Shown piece after piece: positions 22,519-34,565 of a DNA stretch of 64,000 bases. The translations under genes and the position numbers were made by a program. Numbering within the stretch: the stretch's first letter is position 1; each line of letters starts with the position of its first letter. The stretch comes from Thereva unica. Its lineage: Eukaryota; Arthropoda; Insecta; Diptera; Therevidae. The notes under the pieces are model-generated. The model saw nothing but the letters and a program-made list of their open reading frames with translations, had not been told where the DNA came from and ran no database searches. The DNA lies in the NCBI GenBank assembly GCA_949987705.1, contig OX465281.1:159230393-159294392 (forward strand), read 5' to 3'.

Positions 22519-23820
22519 CTAGCAAAAACCCGCGTGCGTTGCAACGCCTTTCAATAAAATAAGATTATGGGGACACAGTCTGCGATAGGAAAATGCTATA
22601 GTGAAAAAAGAACAAATCTGGGAAAATTGATTTTGGGAGATGACCGCCATGGACCAAATGATATATTGAGTATACTATATTGCCTATGGTGTTCTACTTA
22701 TCATACTCTTTCATTTGATACGCATGTCGAAGGGGTTATGAAGAAAATATTAATCCGCCCTCTTAAGATGGCCGCTATGGACCAAACGATATATTGAGTA
22801 TACTATATTGCTTATATTGTTCTACTTATCATACTCTTTCATTTGAAACCCATGTCTCGGGTGTTGTGAAGAAAATGTAACCCGCCCTCTTGAGATGGCC
22901 GCCATGAATCTAAAGACATAGTCTATGGCATTCTTCTTATAATGCCCTTTCATTTGATACCAATGTCGAAGGGGTAGAGAAGAAAATGATCATCCGCCCT
23001 CTTCATATGACCGCTATGGACCAAACGATATATTGAGTATACTATATTGCTTATGGTCTTCTACTTATCATACCCTTTCATTTGAAATCCATGTCGAGGG
23101 GTGTGAAGATAATGGTAATCCTCCCTCTTGAGATGACCGCCATGGACCAAACGATATATTGAGTATACATACTATATTGCTTATGGTGTTCTATTATCAC
23201 ACCCTTTCTTTTGAAATCCATATCGAGGGGTGTGAAGATAATGGTAATCCAACCTCTGGAGATGACCGCTATGGACCAAACGATATATTGAGTATACTAT
23301 ATTGCTTATGTGTTCTACTTATCATACTCTCTCATTTGATACCCATCTCGAAGGGGTTGTGAAGAAAATGGTAATCCGCCCGCTTGAGATGATCGCCATG
23401 GACCAAACGATATATTGAGTATACTTTATTGCCTATGGTGTTCTACGTATCATACTCTTTCATTTGATATCCATGTCGAAGGGGTTGTGAAGAAAATGGT
23501 CATCTGCTCTCTTGAGATGACTGCCATGGACCAAACGATATATTGAGTATACTATATTGCTTTTGGTGTTCTACTTACCATAACCTTTCATTTGATATCC
23601 ATGTCGAGGGGTTGTAAAGAAAATGGTAATCCGCCCTCTTGAAATGGCTGCTATGGACCAAACGCCTGCTTTTCTGTTGAAATTTTTTTGCTATAAACCT
23701 CATGGAGCCCGGGACCTTTCCAACGAATGCAAAACCGAGGAAATCGGATCGTGCGTTCTGGAATTATAGCGTCAGGAAGGAAAATCCGACTTATTTTTAT
23801 ATTATAGATTAAAAAAAACA
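22519..23820 (+). mobile_element. ACCCGCGTGC-headed element with 125-bp tandem units
   Basis: Starts CTAGCAAAAACCCGCGTGCG and ends TTTTTATATTATAGATT. Inserted into the AGTTCA/TTAAAAAAA sequence that the palindrome arms keep intact. The centre is about nine tandem units (22638-23660). The head is shared with the element at 58855, whose tandem units are unrelated. Head and tail resemble widespread non-autonomous insect retroposons that I associate with RTE; that link is from memory. No coding capacity. Confidence 0.6.
22638..23670 (+). repeat. tandem array, about 9 x 125 bp
   Basis: Each unit carries a GCCATGGACCAAACGATATA-like start, TATTGAGTATACTATATTGC, CATTTGATACCCATGTCGA and CCGCCCTCTTGAGATG. 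Complementary to the large array at 53050-58340. Confidence 0.9.
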
Positions 23821-23829
23821 CGGCTAGTG

Positions 23830-24290
23830 TAGTATAGTATAAACTATTGTTTATATTAAATAAAGAAATACACCATGACGTGGGCGAAGAATCAAAAAAT
23901 TTTATTGTTTACATTTGATTTCTCCGATATCAATGGCAATTAAGCTTATATTTCCTAGATTTGTATGTGTGTGCAATGTAAACAAATCTTGCAACTTGAT
24001 TTTGACCCACTTCCATATAAGCGATCAGCTGCAAATTTTACACATGCGCATAATGACGAGTATAGTACAGTAGATAAGCTATTTCTTTTAATTTTCCCCG
24101 GAGAATTTTGTTTCATATTAAATAAGTTTTTGTCCGAAAATATGCAAAGACTTTACTATTTAGCTGCTGCTTCGATTTTTTCAATGGCGCGGCGGCGTGT
24201 TGTACTTCTCAGAATGGATTTAAAAAGAAGAATCACTTTGGAAGACGGTGCTAACATCTGTGAGTGATGTATTAAGGGCATAAGCCTAAC
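23830..24290 (+). repeat. long inverted repeat, left arm
   Basis: Pairs with 24860-25330. Both arms contain the same short frame starting MCVQCKQILQLDFDPLPYKR (plus strand 23965-24267, minus strand 24812-25201), diverged by point changes and small indels. The minus arm reads on into RRLLNDTTAACYTYRKARF. No known domain; coding is doubtful. Confidence 0.7.
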
Positions 24291-24552
24291 AAAGAAATGA
24301 AAACAATTCCACAAGCAAGAGTTAGTTCAATCAAAGTCAACTACTACCTGGCACCGTCTTCAAAAGTGATTCTTCTTTCTAGATCCATTCTGATTGGATT
24401 AATGTTGTTAAGAATTACAAATAATTATTTCATCCTTTTTTGTGCATCGTGGGATTGGTTTTTTTTTCTGAAGGCGGTTTTTAAATTTTTTTTTATTTCG
24501 TACTTTTTAGTCCATTCATTTTTTTCGGGGGCAATATAAAAAAAATTATTAA

Positions 24553-24843
24553 GGTAGGTCTACACGGCACAAATAGATCGTTGTGTGTGAACTCAACTGT
24601 TTGGCTTGGACAATTTAAAATGTTTGGATTGTACCAAATATATGTATCTCGGTGATGTTCGACCACTTGCTCCTCCGACCTTATCACAATCAATGTAACA
24701 TAATATAACGCGTAGATAAGTATAAATATAATGAGCAATAACTAATGGAGGCAATTTTCACTCGTTTTTTGCACTCAGCTAATTTACACAATTCGACTTG
24801 CGCCAGACAATTTAAAAAACTAAATCGTTGCGTATAAACCTAG
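24553..24843. mobile_element. putative small MITE in the repeat loop
   Basis: Imperfect inverse ends TAGGTCTACACGGCACAAA (left) and ACGCAACGATTTAG / TAGGTTTATACG (right, complement). Sits between the two inverted arms. Target duplication not clear. Confidence 0.35.
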
Positions 24844-24859
24844 CTTTACGATAAGTATA

Positions 24860-25330
24860 ACACGCTGCCGTAGTATCGTTTAATAGACGACGCAGCGTAC
24901 GTATTGCGGGAATGATTCTTCTTTTTAAATCCATTCTGAGAAGTATAACCGACGCTGCGCCATTGAAAAAAATCGAAAAGGCAGCTAAATAGTTTTTGCA
25001 GTAAAGTCTTTGCATATTTTCGGACAAATTTAAAAAAAACTTATTTAATATGAAACAAAATTCTCCGGGGAAAATTAAAAGAAATTGCTTATCTACTGTA
25101 CTACACTCGTCATTATACGCATGTGTAAAATTTGCAGCTGATCGCTTATATGGAAGTGGGTCAAAATCAAGTTGCAAGATTTGTTTACACTGCACACACA
25201 TACAAATCTAGGAAATATAAGCTTAATTGCCATTGATATCGGAGAAATCAAATGTAAACAATAAAATTTTTTGTTTCTTCGCCCACGTCATGGTGTATTT
25301 CTTTATTTAATATACAATAGTTTATACTAT
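24860..25330 (-). repeat. long inverted repeat, right arm
   Basis: Inverse of 23830-24290 (shared CACCATGACGTGGGCGAAGAA complement near 25278-25297 and others). Followed outward by inverted copies of tRNA-like units 3 and 2, making the whole block a nested foldback. Confidence 0.7.
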
Positions 25331-26591
25331 ACTACACTATATGCCATAAAAAAAATGAAACAAAATTCCCCGAAGGAAATTATAAAAAATAAATTATTAT
25401 GACGAAAAAAAAGCACCGCGAGCCGAAGAATCGAACCCGCAGCCCCACAGACGAAGGACTTTTCCGTAGCCCTTGCGCCATGGCAGATACTACCGGTGGT
25501 TGACTAATATGCTAATAAATCATTTCAGAAAGAAGAAAAAGAGAAAAAGAAAACAAAAATGCTGCCCCGACCAGGCTCAAAACTTCAACGCTACACGCCG
25601 CTGAACCGAGGATCCGACGCTCTACCCGCTCCACCATCGGCCTGCTGCCGGATTTACAACAATAAAGTAATTTGTTCGGTGCCTATGAAATGTTTAGGTT
25701 AAACTAATTTTAACAGTTTTTTATGCCTAACTTCGAACTCCTTTATCAGAATTTCGAAAAAATTTAACGGGACCACCGTGGGAAACTCCCCCTTCAAATG
25801 AACCAAAAAAAAAGGCAAAAAAGTCATTGGGTAACAAAGTTATGCGTGAACAGGACTACAAAATACCTACACGTCGAATTGAGTAACCACCTCGTTTTTT
25901 GAAGTCGGTTAACAAAAGGTGCGGTAAGCCGAATTTTTAACAATATTGTATGTAGTTGTATTTGTATGTGTTGTAGTTGTTGGATTGTTTTCGTGAATCT
26001 TCACCATCTCCACTTAATATGTATATTGTCATCCAGTCTGAAGTGTTATTCAACAGAAAGAATACCATGAAAAAGCGTAATTAGTGGCTAGTCTCTAGGC
26101 ACAACGTCCCACTAGTTATATTCTCGCGCCGCTCTCAAAATTCATGTCATATTCTCGCACGCCATCGCACACAGCAGCGAATGTGTGCGAGAGGATGAAA
26201 TGAATGTTAAGAGCGGCGGCGGCATTGCGAAAATATGAAATGAATGGGTGCGAGAATATGCCATGGATTTTGAGAGCGGGTCTGCATTGCGACTTAACAT
26301 TCATTTCATCCTCTCGCATACATTCGCTGCTGTCGCTGTGTGCGATGGCGTGCGAGAATGTGCCCAGAAACGAGTGAGCAACGAAGTGCGCGTGTCGCCA
26401 TCATGTGTCCAGAAACGGGTGTAGCAACAAAATGCGCGTGTCGCGAATTCTTTGTTTTACCCCCAGCGAAAAAGTACCAAACTCGCCTAAAGAAGTTAAC
26501 ACTTCAAAAAAAAAACAAGAATATTTAATGCAAGTAAATAAAAATAAAATACAAAAAAAAATATAAACAGTATGTTCATATTTTTTTTCCT

Positions 26592-26602
26592 AAGGGGAAG
26601 GG
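26592..26602 (+). promoter_or_regulatory. polypurine tract of gypsy A
   Basis: AAGGGGAAGGG directly before LTR 2; expected primer for plus-strand DNA. Confidence 0.75.
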
Positions 26603-29171
26603 TATAATAAACTTTAAATTACTTATTTTAAGTTTACCCGACGCAGCGCATTGTCTGTCCATACAAGGTCGAGGCCAAGGCGCCGCGCCGGTGCAAGTAG
26701 TCCATGGAAATGGTACTTTAACATTGCAAAAATGCAGGACAAGGTTTTATTTTTGGGATGTGTAGGGGGGGTCAGTGTGAGCTTAAGTTTGAGTTTTCGG
26801 GATTCTAACCTCCCCCATTTGGCCGCCATCTTGGAAAACGTATGCAAATGGTTTTTCCACTATATCTCCGAAACGGTACATCTTACCGAAAATTTCCAAG
26901 GACACTTTTTGTTTAGAATTATATAATCTACAATTTATTAGTTAGAAATTTTGTGGTAAAATGAATAATTAAGAAGTTATAAGCCTTAGAACACAAAAAT
27001 TAGTCACAATATTTTCTTTTAAAGGCTATAACTTTTTTTCCTTCAACTTTACCAAAAAAATAATAACAAGTTTTTTGTAGAGGGTTTCATTAGGAATAAT
27101 TTTCATTCATTACTTTTTAAATTTCATTCACTACGAAGGGTTTTACAGCGCCCGAAGGTATGAAAGTGACAGATTTTCGGAATATTTTATTACAATTTTA
27201 CCTCCTAGAAATTAGCAATAACAGCTAGCAAGTAATAATAATGAATGAATGACTATACGTTATAAGAAATGCCGATGTTTGAGTAATGTAATAAAATTGT
27301 TTCGCATTTTTTGCGGGTTTTTATTGCTGTTATGCCATGTTTTATAAGGAACGATATGGTTTAAAATGAAATTCTTTGAATAGTAACATGCGCTACTCCA
27401 ATTTTTTAAAATAATTTGTTTTAGGACTACACAAAGTTTGTGATAAAAGTTTGAATTATCTTAGTCTTATTTCAAAATTGTTATTTCAGTTTGATCTTAG
27501 TTAAATTTTCATATTTATATCTGTGTAAATAGTTATTCATGTGCGCATACTACCAAAACACAAGTTTTGGAGGATAGTTTACACTCTATTTGTTATAAAA
27601 GTTATTCTGATAGTCGTACCGGTAAAAGCGTTTGTTGTCATAGTACCAGCAACAGCGACGATACTGTCTTGTATACTAGAAGCTCCCTTGATTGATTTTA
27701 ATTTCCTGACCCATTGCCCCTGTTCCATTTTCTCTTTGAACTTTCAGCCTTGACACCTTTGTACTCTGCTATAACTCCTCAGCAAATCTAAAAATGTCCA
27801 GTAATTGATCATGAACCGCTGCATAGCCTTTCAAAAAGACCAAGAATAGAGTAGATAGAAAAGCAGCATCCTGGATTAGTCGTATTGGGGACACCACTTT
27901 AAAAACGCACCGACAAACTCTACCTCGCAGGTGGTGTGGAAATGAGTTATACAACTTGCAAACGCTTGTCATAAAATGAATACGCCCGTATGTGGCTAGA
28001 TAGTTAGAATAAATGAAATACTTTTTTGAGCAGCTCTACAAATAATTATTTTAAAAAATTGGAGTAACGCATGTTACTATTCAAAGAATTTCATTTTAAA
28101 CCATATCGTACCTTATAAAACATGGCATGACAGCAATAAAAACCCGCAAAAAAATGCGAAACAATTTTATTACATTACTCAAACATCGGCATTTCTTATA
28201 ACGTATAGTCATTCATTCATTATTATTACTTGCTAGCTGTTATTGCTAATTTCTAGGAGGTAAAATTGTAATAAAATATTCCGAAAATCTGTCACTTTCA
28301 TACCTTCGGGGCGCTGTAAAACCCTTCGTAGTGAATGAAATTTAAAAAGTAATGAATGAAAATTATTCCTAATGAAACCCTCTACAAAAAACTTGTTATT
28401 ATTTTTTTGGTAAAGTTGAAGCAAAAAAAGGTATAGCCTTTAAAAGAAAATATTGTGACTAATTTTTGTGTTCTAAGGCTTATAACTTCTTAATTATTCA
28501 TTTTACCACAAAATTTCAAATTAATAAATTGTAGATTATTTAATCCTAAACAAAAAGTGTCCTTGGAAATTTTCGGTAAGATGTACCGTTTCGGAGATAT
28601 AGTGGAAAAACCATTTGCATACGTTTTCCAAGATGGCGGCCAAATGGGGGGGGGGGGTTAGAATCCCGAAAACTCAAATTTAAGCTCACACTGACCCCCC
28701 CTACACATCCCAAAAATAAAACCTTGTCCTGCATTTTTGCAATGTTAAAGTACCATTTCCATGGACTAAATGTTGCAAGGTGGCATTCTTGTGTATGCAC
28801 GATGCACAAGGGGTGTTAGGTTGCGACCTTGCTCGGGCGCATGTGCCAACGACTTGCGACAGATAATTTCGCTGATCAGGGAATAATTTAGGAATTCATA
28901 AATATTTGCTGATTGGGTATTTATTAAGTACAATAGAATTTAATGTTAATAATCCATGATTACTTTGCTATTATTGTATTGGTAGCCCGAGGGCTGTATA
29001 AATAAGCCAAGCAATTAAATAAATAAACAGTTGAGATACAGAAGTCAAGCCGTTAATTTTTTATTTCAAATAGTCTTGAGATATTGCTTTCGAGCATCCT
29101 CAAGTGGAGTTAAAGCCGATATCTGGCTGCTCCAACAATAATTGAATTGAAGGAACATCAAGGATTCCACA
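26603..29171 (+). repeat. gypsy LTR 2 (middle, with foldback inside)
   Basis: Begins TATAATAAAC (TG of the LTR end mutated to TA) and ends GGATTCCACA. 2569 bp, or 495 bp without the 2071-bp foldback and its 3-bp duplication. Serves both as 3' LTR of internal A and 5' LTR of internal B. At diagnostic sites (GATTGGGTAT, TTTCAAATAGTCTTGAG) it matches LTR 3 rather than LTR 1. Confidence 0.9.
26698..28768. mobile_element. foldback element, copy 1
   Basis: About 2.07 kb with inverted arms of about 715 bp (26698-27417 and 28050-28768), ends TAGTCCATGGAAATGG. Flanks are AAG (left) and AAT (right); empty LTRs read GCAAGGTTGC, so a 3-bp duplication with one later change fits. The spacer (27420-28050) encodes nothing recognised. 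A homologous element is at 37951-39832. Confidence 0.8.
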
Positions 29172-29183
29172 TGGCGACCGTGA
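29172..29183 (+). promoter_or_regulatory. primer binding site of gypsy B
   Basis: Second TGGCGACCGTGA, directly after LTR 2. Its presence shows internal B is a full unit, not a tail of A. Confidence 0.75.
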
Positions 29184-29380
29184 ACTAAGGAACTACAAGC
29201 AAGCAAGAAGAACTAATTGAAGGACGAACATCCGATGACGTACAAAGCATTTGGGACAATATTCGCCCAAATCCAACAACTAAGGAAACACGAAGGAAGA
29301 ACCAGGAACCCCGGCGTGAATACAAAAAATACATCAGAAGAAACTACAGGCAGCGGCCAGCAAAGTGGTCCACAAGCAAC

Positions 29381-29599
29381 ATGGGAAAAACAAATTCTAA
29401 AGCTAGCGATAGCAATGGACAGGTAGTTAACAACGTTATAGTAGAAGACACTGTTTCAGTTGAAAACGAAAAGGTCGTAATATTATTATCAATATTGATT
29501 GCACTCAAGATTGTAGAACTTGTCTATGCCTTGTACAAAGACCATCGAAGAGGCCTAAGAAAGCGATATCTTTTACACGCCTGCAGAAATCAATGTTAA
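29381..29599 (+). pseudogene. small membrane ORF upstream of gag (copy B)
   Basis: Same as 14806-15027 up to residue 57 (MGKTNSKASDSNG, hydrophobic segment intact). A single-base change in length near 29570 shifts the last residues to LLHACRNQC, so the stop no longer overlaps the gag start. Confidence 0.5.
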
Positions 29600-29602
29600 C
29601 TA

Positions 29603-30141
29603 ATGGACGAAATAAAAGAAGAACTACAAACAATCCTAACAAATTTTAATAAAAGTAAAAATAGACCGTATACACAAAAAACTTTATAAGAAAAAGAAGA
29701 TCTAGTTAACAAACTCTTGGAGAAAGCCAAGGACTTTTCCAGGATAAAAACGGATGCTGAAACAGCCCTAAATCTAAAGACATCATACTTACAAATAAAG
29801 GAAATAGTCAAAAACATATTTATACACATAAAAGAACAAAGAGAGACAAAAATGGCGTTCGACATAAAAACAGCAACATCAGTCCTGCAACCTTACGATG
29901 GAAAGCAAGACGAGACTGAGCCTTTCATCGAATCAATGGAACTCTTAGATGAACTAACGGCACCAGAACATAAGACGCTGATGATCAAATTTATAAAAAC
30001 AAGGATTAGAGGAAAAGCAAAATACGTCATAACCGAGGATATAAATTCAGTTACCCTCATAAGGAATAAACTAACGCTCTCCGAGATTACAGCAAAAGCA
30101 ATAGCGTCTGACAAACCCCAACCGAAAAACGTCCTATATTG
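29603..30141 (+). pseudogene. gypsy gag, stop and 256-bp-class deletion (copy B)
   Basis: Starts MDEIKEELQTIL like copy A but has TAA after PYTQKTL, and lacks the stretch between NKL and TLSEITAKA (about 250 bp present in copy A at 15497-15758). Lesions differ from those in A, so the two decayed separately. Confidence 0.7.
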
Positions 30142-30998
30142 AAAATGATACAAGTACTACAGAGGACGACAGAACAGAAGACTCGCAACCTGATCAATTG
30201 CGAATCCTGGAAGTGCCCTCTCCAACTAAAGTAACACAACTACCGGAACTACAGTTTAAAATAATTAATGTCGACAACAATAAAGTAAATATGGAAATAA
30301 AATTAGTGCACAAAAACAGTATAACATATAAGCGATATATAAACATGGCCAACAACCAATCAGTGAAACTAGCACTAGAGCAGGTATTCTCAATATTGGA
30401 AAATTACTTAAGCAAAAAATCTCAGACCAAGACTCTGAGACTTTCCGCGGAAAGCGAAATATTTAAGATAATAAACATGACTACATTTAAAATCCTAGGT
30501 AATAAAGAATTGAAGAACTTAAGAATCAAAATATATTCGCCACAAATACATATACAAGATGAAACAAAAATAAACGAAATAATGCACGATTACCACTCTA
30601 CGCCTACCGGAGGACACATAGGACAATCCCGAATGTTCAAGAAACTGAAAGAAAAATACAGATGGGAAAATATGAGGAAAACCATAGCAAATTATGTTAA
30701 TCACTGTGAGCTTTGTGCTAAAAATAAACACCAGAAGTACAACAAGGAACCCATGGAAATCACAACCACACCTGTAAAAGCGTTTGAAATAGTTTCCATC
30801 GACACAGTTGGACCTTTTACAAAGACAGCTGATAACAACAGATATGCGGTGACAGTGTGATCTTAGTAAATACATAACAATAATCCCTCCTAAGGATAAG
30901 GAAGCGAACACCATCGCAAAGGCAATAGTTACTGGATTTATATTAACGTACGGATTAATGAACAAAATCAAATCAGACCTCGGAACAGAGTATAAAAA
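30142..30998 (+). pseudogene. gypsy pol linker and integrase N-part (copy B)
   Basis: Continuous where copy A is interrupted by the Helentron, so this is its empty site (30411-30425). Reads through HDYHSTPTGGH, CELCAKNKH and VSIDTVGPF. A 5-bp deletion relative to copy A after RYAVT closes the frame at 30860. Broken again at 30998 by the element that follows. Confidence 0.75.
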
Positions 30999-32286
30999 GA
31001 CGGGAAGTGCCATGGCTTCTCGATGGCACAGTAGACATGAATATGTCTTATCCCTGGGGTCTATTTGTTTCTTGTTCTTATTGGAAATCACCTTCTGGTT
31101 CTTATTGGAAAGAACCCCTGGAGGGGGTCGAAAGGAATGCACACAACAATATATGTCTGGCTCGCTTCAATACATACCCTTCAACCGCCTTATCCTTTTC
31201 CACAATGTAACAGAATACAAACACACGAAACGAAATCGTTCAAAATAAAAAAATTGTGCTTTTGCAAAAATTTTAAACGCGCCGCGGCCGCACCACACTC
31301 AATCCGCAAACTGCGTAGTAAGAAAATTCCCTGATATCGATTCTGATTTCGCCCCGCTCGAAAGCACAAGCACACCTTTTCTAATGGGGCCCATCCACAG
31401 GCCAACTAGTTGTCCTAACTGAGTTGTGTAGTCACTGAATCGCATCGTGTGTGGGGCAGTTGGCAAATTGATTTGACAGTTGGGGTTTCAGTTGGGATAA
31501 ATCAAAATCTTTTAATTTTATGAGGGCGGGGTTTAGAGTTTGGGCAACTAGTCGCACTGTGTGTATTGCAGTTTGGCAAACTACTTGGATGAATTAAGCC
31601 TGAATTCGAAGAATATATTTTTTTGCAAGTTTATTTTGCATTATTTTTAATTTAAATTATGAAAGTTCACATATTATTAAATTATTTTCATAATTTATAC
31701 TTTTAGAATTTAATTTATATTTTGAAAAATATAAATCTGTGGTGATAATGAATAACCGCTTAAGTCGACTTAAGACAAAATTGAGTTAATTACGTCAATG
31801 AATTCTCCGTATTAGAATCCCCCTCGACACAAAATTTGATTCTCTCCGGACCAATAAATTAGAAAGTTATGATAAATTGTTTTTTCGCTTATCTCGTCCA
31901 GATTCAATATGTCTTTTAGAAAAACAACCTAACTGGATTTATGACAAACAAAAATTAATATTACGTTTCAGAAAAAGCGCTTAAAAGAAATTGAGCTCTT
32001 TTTCCAAAAAAATTCATAGAATATCAAAACATCATAAGTAGACTTAAGCGGTTTTTCTATAATTTTAAATAAACTTCAGTTTGTCTTATTACGAGATATA
32101 TGAGTTAAGCGATTCTTCCCTAATAAATTCCAGTAAAGTTCCGTTACAATTTCTAGGTAAGCGTTTATTGCGCATGCACAAGTTCAGTATGATTTCGATA
32201 TAGGTCGTTATTGGTTGTGTGAAGTGAATTGCTAAACGTTAAAAAAATTAAAAATTTGAATTAAAGTGAAAAAAAAAAAATTAGAA

Positions 32287-34565
32287 ATGTTACCACGCAC
32301 TGCTCGTATGTTGGAAATTGCTCGGAGCCAATGCAATAAATCCACGGAAATATCAAAAGGTAAGGTTTTGGTGTAAATTTAGTAGATAAAATTGAGGTAA
32401 ACAAAGAAAATAAAGATGTTTATGATCAATTATTATCTTTCGGTATCCAAATACATCTTAGTATATTATTATAACGTCATTTTTATACCAACCGATATTA
32501 TTGAAGCAGCTATGGAACAAGAAGATGAAGCATTAAATGGACAGCATGTAGTAGATGAAAATTTAACTGATATTATTGAAGCAGCTATGGAACAAGAAGA
32601 TGAAGCATTAAATGAACAGCATGTAGTAGATGAAAATTTAACTGAACAAAATGATACAGAAGATTTCGATTCAGATGATACCCTTCGTGATCCAGACTTT
32701 GAATTATCTCAGTTGAACACTTCCGCAACATCCGAAGAACTTAACGATGATGAATTGGCTGATTTAGGAAGGCAAATTGAAAATAATTTAAATAGTCCTT
32801 CAGTTATGAATACTACATCATCTACAAAAGGGGCAGTTATAATTCAAGAAAAGAAATAAAAACTAAACGAAACAGAGGTGAATCCTACGTAAATCGGAAA
32901 GGTGTTACTATTCCGGAAAGAAAATTTGTACCACTTAACAGAGATTGCCGCAAACAGTGTAAGGGAAAAGTTCCTGTCGCAGCGCAAAAACAATTTTTTG
33001 ACCAGTATTGGGCTTTAGGTACCTATAATCAACGGATTTTATTTATTGGAGGTTTGATCGAAATTGAAGCAAAAAAGTCTAAAAATTTAAGAGAGCAAAA
33101 AGTACGCAATCGGCAACATCATTTAAAATATTATTTAAATTTGGATGACAATAAAATAAATATTTGTCAGAAATGTTTTCGGCAATGCTTCAATGAAACG
33201 GAAAGCTTCCTTAAAAGCGTAGTTAAAAAGAAATTAAACCATCCATACATGGAATTTTCAGATCAAAGGGGATTATTGACACCATTAACTAAATTATCTA
33301 ATTTACAAATTGAGGAAATAAAACAACATATTAACAGTTTTCCTAGTTACGAAAGCCATTACAGTCGACGTGACACCAGCTGCAAATATTTCCATTCCGA
33401 ATTATCATTATCATCTATGTATCGATTATATTGTGAAAGCTCAGAAGAAAAAAAAGTCTGCCTTAAAACGTATTCCGATATATTCAAAAGTAAGTTATTT
33501 TGTTTAAGTTACTGGTAAACATCGTATCAATAATATTGCATTCTTTTTTCAACAGCAATGAATATAAAATTTAAAAAACCAAAGCTAGACACTTGCACCA
33601 AATGTGACATAATAAAAACTAAAATTGATATTGCGAAAAAAAGTAATACAAGTGCATTAGACAATCTACAGAAAGAACAAGCTGATCATCATCTTGAGGC
33701 TGATTTGGCCTACAAAGCCAAACAGGAAGACAAGAATTTATCCAAAACTGATCCAAGAGTTAAAACTTATACATTTGACCTTCAACAATGCATGCCAACT
33801 CCGTTTCTCCAAAATTCAGTGTCCTTTTATAAAAGACAGTTATGGACATTTAATTTGACAGTGCATGATTGTGAAAATAACCATCCATATTGCTTCATAT
33901 GGCATGAAGCGCTTGCAAAGCGCGGAGGCAATGGAATTGCTTCATGTGTGCTCAAACATTTAAAATACTTAGAAGAAAAAAATAAATATGTAAAATCTGT
34001 AATTTACTACAGTGATAATTGCGCGGGACAGAATAAGAATTCGTATTTAAGCACAATGTTTATGGCCTTCCTGCAAGATAGCAGTTCTATTGAAACTATT
34101 GACCACAAATTCTTAGTTGTAGGTCATTCACATATGGAATGCGATGTGGATCATGCATTAATAGAAAGAAAGAAAAAGCGCACAAATGCAAAAATACACC
34201 ATCCATATGACTGGTATAATTTTGTTCGAACTGTGGGTGTGAAAAATAAATTTAATGTCATCGAAATGAGTTCACCAGATTTCATGGATTTTTTTTCCTA
34301 CTCTAAATCAAAGTTTATATGGAGAAGTAGGGATACAAATTCTATAAACTTCCACTGGAAAGACGTGAAATGGCTAAGGTATTCAAAAAGCGATTTTGGG
34401 AAGATACTCTTTAAAACGTCTTTAAATAAAGAAGAGCCCTTTAAAACATTAAATGTTTGTAAAAGAGGTTTGAATTCTGGAAGCATAGCTGATGTTCCTA
34501 AGTTACCAAAAGAAGTGAAAATTTCAGCAAACAAGAAAAAGGATATCTTGTCCTTCTGCCAATGA
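32287..34565 (+). pseudogene. DUF7869-type transposase gene, three exons
   Basis: Likely exons 32287-32359 (MLPRTARMLEIARSQ), 32462-33489 and 33556-34565. Donors AAAAG/GTAAGG and AAAA/GTAAGT, acceptors CTTAG and TTTCAACAG; the 66-bp second intron joins frames exactly. Exon 2 begins acidic with a 25-residue unit repeated twice, then has a Cys-rich part (CQKCFRQC). Exon 3 starts with CTKC and carries FDLQQCMPTP (Asp74 of the exon), YKRQLWTFNL, YSDNCAGQNKN (Asp153) and GHSHMECDVDH (Asp196/198), probably the acidic triad. Frameshifts near 32830 (AAAAGGGG) and 34545 keep it from full length; the C-terminus continues in another frame to 34657. Confidence 0.7.
32494..32643 (+). repeat. 75-bp in-frame tandem duplication
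   Basis: Two copies of 75 bp in exon 2, encoding DIIEAAMEQEDEALN and ten further residues, differing at one residue (Gly/Glu). Expands an acidic N-terminal region. Confidence 0.85.

Larger units (their letters stand above)
21129..26115. mobile_element. 5-kb composite block nested in family-2 copy b
   Basis: Absent from family-2 copy a, where CGTTTTATATTCTCG is continuous. TTA flanks both sides (21126-21128, 26116-26118). No clear terminal inverted repeats. Contains three tRNA-like units, a perfect palindrome, a tandem-repeat element, two large inverted-repeat arms, and near its right end CACGTCGAATTGAGTAACC and TGAAGTCGGTTAA, a tail common in insect retroposons. Confidence 0.55.
19100..26505 (-). 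mobile_element. Helentron-like element, family 2, copy b (with nests)
   Basis: Second copy of the element at 12383-14749, inserted in the A-run of the gypsy 3' region (ATATAAC then A-run; internal B has an empty site at 36924-36940). Left outer end has the hairpin GTGTG...CACAC (19103-19120) and GAAGTGTTAACTTC at 19125-19138; right end is AGAAGTTAACACTTC. It is enlarged to 7.4 kb by an 881-bp TIR element (20164-21044) and a 5-kb block (21129-26115). Confidence 0.6.
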
